A DNA stretch of 64,000 nt from the NCBI RefSeq assembly GCF_000389965.1, contig NC_021191.1, positions 6,635,501 to 6,699,500 on the forward strand, in the 5' to 3' direction. The DNA is from Actinoplanes sp. N902-109. Its GTDB lineage: Bacteria > Actinomycetota > Actinomycetes > Mycobacteriales > Micromonosporaceae. The notes under the pieces were generated by a model that saw only the letters and a program-made list of their open reading frames with translations, had not been told where the DNA came from and made no database searches. This document shows positions 61,747 to 64,000 of the stretch, one piece after another (the first letter of the stretch is position 1; the number at the start of each line of letters is the position of its first letter). The translations under genes and the position numbers were made by a program.

Positions 61747-62253
61747 TCACGGCAGCCGGTATTCGTTGCCGCCCGCCCACACCCGCATCCGTACGCCCCG
61801 GCGGGCGGCCGCCGCCGCGCCCTCGGAGTAGTACAACCCGGGGACGCGGCCTTCGGTGCCCATGGCCGTCACCACCGTCGCACCCCGCCGCATCGACCGT
61901 CGGGCGCGGTTGATCGCCCACCGCCACACCTTGTCGGCCGCCGGCGCCGAAGCGGTGGTGCGGATCGCGGACTCCCGCAGCGTGTCCGGCGTGCGGCGCC
62001 CCACATCCACCACGAACAGGTCGCGGTTGCTCTCGACGAAGCGGTCGGCGGGAACGTCGACCCGCAACGGCGCCGTGCTCAGCACCACGACCGCATCGCC
62101 GCCGGCCAGCACACCGGCCGGCACCGTGGCAACCTGCGCATAGCTCCCGGCGAACCGGTCGGTCAGCACGGCCATGGCCAGCCCCTTCTGGTCTTTCCAC
62201 GACTGGACCCATTCCGCGATCTCGGCGGGTTCGGCCAGGAATTGCAGGAGCAT
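61747..62253 (-). CDS. Hypothetical protein
   Basis: 168 aa from the ATG at 62253; a GTG at 62316 would add 21 residues. TATACG a few bases before the ATG could be the -10 box of a leaderless transcript. Mixed alpha/beta (AVLTDRFAGSYAQVATVPAG, RRTPDTLRESAIRTTASAPA, VVTAMGTEGRVPGLYYSEGA). No known motif or membrane segment. Not recognised. Codon use is typical of the host. Confidence 0.6.
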   Translation of the reverse strand: MLLQFLAEPAEIAEWVQSWKDQKGLAMAVLTDRFAGSYAQVATVPAGVLAGGDAVVVLSTAPLRVDVPADRFVESNRDLFVVDVGRRTPDTLRESAIRTTASAPAADKVWRWAINRARRSMRRGATVVTAMGTEGRVPGLYYSEGAAAAARRGVRMRVWAGGNEYRLP

Positions 62254-62406
62254 CAACCGATCGTATAGGTGCGGTTCGGGGCTTTTCCGAGGTTGGGCAA
62301 TGGTCACCAGATACACCCTGTCGCCAAGGCGTCAACACCGGTGAACCCGGTCGCGAGCGCGAGTAATACGTAGCTTGCGAAACGAGCGGCGCGGGGTGAT
62401 CGGGAC

Positions 62407-64000
62407 ATGATGGATGATCGGCAGGACGTCCGGCTGGCGGTGGTCCTGAACGGCGGGGTGAGCCTTGCCGTGTGGATGAGCGGCGTGGCCGCCGAGCTCA
62501 ACCGGCTCGTCGCCGCGAGCCGGCGGGACCCGGCCCGCGGGCCCGGTTATGCCGCCCTGCTCGACCTGCTGGAAGCCACCGCCTCGGTCGACGTCATCGC
62601 CGGGACCAGCGCCGGGGGCATCAACGGCGGGTTCCTGGCGGTGGGGGCGGCGCTCGGCGGGCCGCTCGACGGGCTCGGCACGCTGTGGGCCGAGCGGGGC
62701 GGGTTCGCCGATCTGCTGCGCGATCCGGTGCAACGCGACCCGGCGTCGTTGTTGCGCGGTGACGACTATTTCCTGCCGGCGCTGCAACGGGCGTACGGCG
62801 ATCTCTTCCAGAAACGGCAGGAACCGATCGGCAATGTCGATCTCTTCCTCACCGGCACGCTCTATTCGGGGCGGCGCTCGCGTTTCACCGACGACATGGG
62901 CGCGCGGATCGACGAGATAGATCACGACACCACGTTCCATTTCTGCAGCGACGGTTCCTGCCCCTCCGGCGACCTGCGCGAGGCGGCCACGATGGACAAG
63001 GTAGCTGCCGCGTCGCGGTGCACCTCGTCGTTCCCGGGCGCGTTCGAGCCGCACTACGTCCGGGTCGAGGGGGACGCCGTCGTCGACGACCGCGACGCCC
63101 GGCGCTGGGCCACCACCGCCGGCCCGGCCACGTTCGACACCAGCCAGTACGTGATCGACGGCGGCATCCTGCTGAACAAGCCGATCCGCCCGGCGTTGGA
63201 GGCGATCTACCGCAAGCCCGCCGAGGGGGACGTGCGCCGGGTGCTGGCCTACGTCGCGCCCACCCCGGGCGGGCGGGCGGCCCCGGTGGCCGGGCAGGCG
63301 GTGCCGCGCGCCGACCAGGTCGTGCTGAGCGTGCTGACCCGGCTGCGGGCAACCGACTCGGTGGCCCGCGAGCTGACCGAGATCCGCCGCACCAACGAGG
63401 CGGTCGGCGAGCGCCGGGCCACCCGGGCCCGGCTGGTCGCCCTGCTGGACCGGCAGGCCACCGAACTGGCCGGCGATCCCGTGGTGTGGCAGGGCTACCG
63501 GCAGGAGCGGCGACGGCTGGCCGCCCGCACGATCTCCCGGCTGATCGCCGGTGGCGGCGGCTCGCCGTGGAGCGTGGCGGAGCTCAGCGCGTCGATCCTG
63601 CGTCAGCCGGACCCGGCGCTGACCTTCGTCCCGCCGGACGCCGACGTGTCCGCCGCGCTCGCCCGGACCGGCAGCGCCTGGCAGTGGGGACAGACCACTG
63701 TGGAGCGGCTCGGCGCGATCGCCATCGACGTGCTGAAGCGGGCCATCGCGGCGACCCCCCGGGAGCAGACCGTCCGCCGCGCGGCCGTCGCCGAGCACCG
63801 CCGGAACCTGTACGACGTCCTCGCCGAGGTGTGGGCGACCCGCGACGCGCTCAACGCCTACTGGCGCAACACCGCCGCCAGGCCGGTCACCGCGGACCTC
63901 GACACCTGGATGCGTCAGGCCCTCGCCGACTGGGACAGCGAGCACCAGCGCAAGACCCTCCACGACCAGGCCACCCGGATCGCCGGGGTGCTCGCCGCCG
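62407..64000 (+). CDS. Patatin-like protein, N-terminal part (runs off window)
   Basis: Open from the ATG at 62407 to the window end (531 codons). Oxyanion motif LNGGVSLAVWMSGVAAEL, nucleophile Ser in IAGTSAGGINGGFLA, and the DGG with catalytic Asp in VIDGGILLNKP. These are the features of the long actinobacterial patatin-like family (often over 1000 aa). Predicted acyl hydrolase, cytosolic or membrane-associated. The C-terminal region is outside the window. Confidence 0.88.
   Translation, partial: MMDDRQDVRLAVVLNGGVSLAVWMSGVAAELNRLVAASRRDPARGPGYAALLDLLEATASVDVIAGTSAGGINGGFLAVGAALGGPLDGLGTLWAERGGFADLLRDPVQRDPASLLRGDDYFLPALQRAYGDLFQKRQEPIGNVDLFLTGTLYSGRRSRFTDDMGARIDEIDHDTTFHFCSDGSCPSGDLREAATMDKVAAASRCTSSFPGAFEPHYVRVEGDAVVDDRDARRWATTAGPATFDTSQYVIDGGILLNKPIRPALEAIYRKPAEGDVRRVLAYVAPTPGGRAAPVAGQAVPRADQVVLSVLTRLRATDSVARELTEIRRTNEAVGERRATRARLVALLDRQATELAGDPVVWQGYRQERRRLAARTISRLIAGGGGSPWSVAELSASILRQPDPALTFVPPDADVSAALARTGSAWQWGQTTVERLGAIAIDVLKRAIAATPREQTVRRAAVAEHRRNLYDVLAEVWATRDALNAYWRNTAARPVTADLDTWMRQALADWDSEHQRKTLHDQATRIAGVLAA

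Overview
High-GC DNA with GTG/TTG starts and many 4-bp ATGA/GTGA gene overlaps. The core gene set is der-cmk-rluB-scpB-scpA plus parA-xerD-ald. Secreted CBM2 and CAP proteins, a CHAT cluster and an AICE-type integrase module are also present. Together these point to a mycelial actinomycete, most likely Micromonosporaceae (Actinoplanes-like); the genus is an inference.

Layout. Positions 1-33.2 kb look like an accessory (defence/conflict) island ending at a tRNA-Pro(GGG) gene. It holds: a truncated IS701-family transposase; an EACC1 + caspase-nSTAND pair (0.73-3.94 kb); a decayed stretch with a GH43 fragment; a large unusual module (5.06-15.4 kb) of pseudokinase-SF1 helicase, degenerate PLD-like protein, GHKL-ATPase protein and convergent winged-helix/receiver regulator; a small membrane peptide gene; a four-gene minus-strand CHAT-protease cluster (16.6-25.0 kb); a broken second TPR/CHAT-like gene; an AICE remnant (DUF6907-like, methyltransferase, RRQRL protein, broken prim-pol, RepA-like ATPase, Xis, Int; about 25.6-30.8 kb); and a reverse transcriptase-SLATT pair (30.9-33.0 kb) between the integrase and the tRNA.

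Positions 33.3-42.4 kb are core: der, cmk, rluB, scpB, scpA, an ECF sigma factor with its membrane partner, and a polytopic membrane protein. Positions 42.8-49.1 kb hold small regulators and enzymes, two kinds of tandem repeat, and a decayed IS630 element sitting exactly in a CTAG made by two convergent stop codons. Positions 49.1-53.7 kb are core again: an S2P-like membrane protein, parA, xerD, ald and an SDR. Positions 53.8-55.8 kb hold two overlapping genes sharing an identical Gln/Asn-rich motif that resembles an amyloid-signalling pair. The right end has an RDD protein, SDR/LysR pair, DUF6010, secreted CAP protein, a CBM2/Cip1-like secreted protein with a CebR-like box at its start codon, and a patatin-like protein running off the edge.

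Three genes in the island (helicase, prim-pol, TPR/CHAT remnant) are each broken by one extra base in a short G/C run. This is either real decay or a base-calling artefact. The best candidates for an undescribed system are the pseudokinase-helicase/PLD/GHKL/receiver module and the two-gene shared-motif pair at 53.8-55.8 kb.
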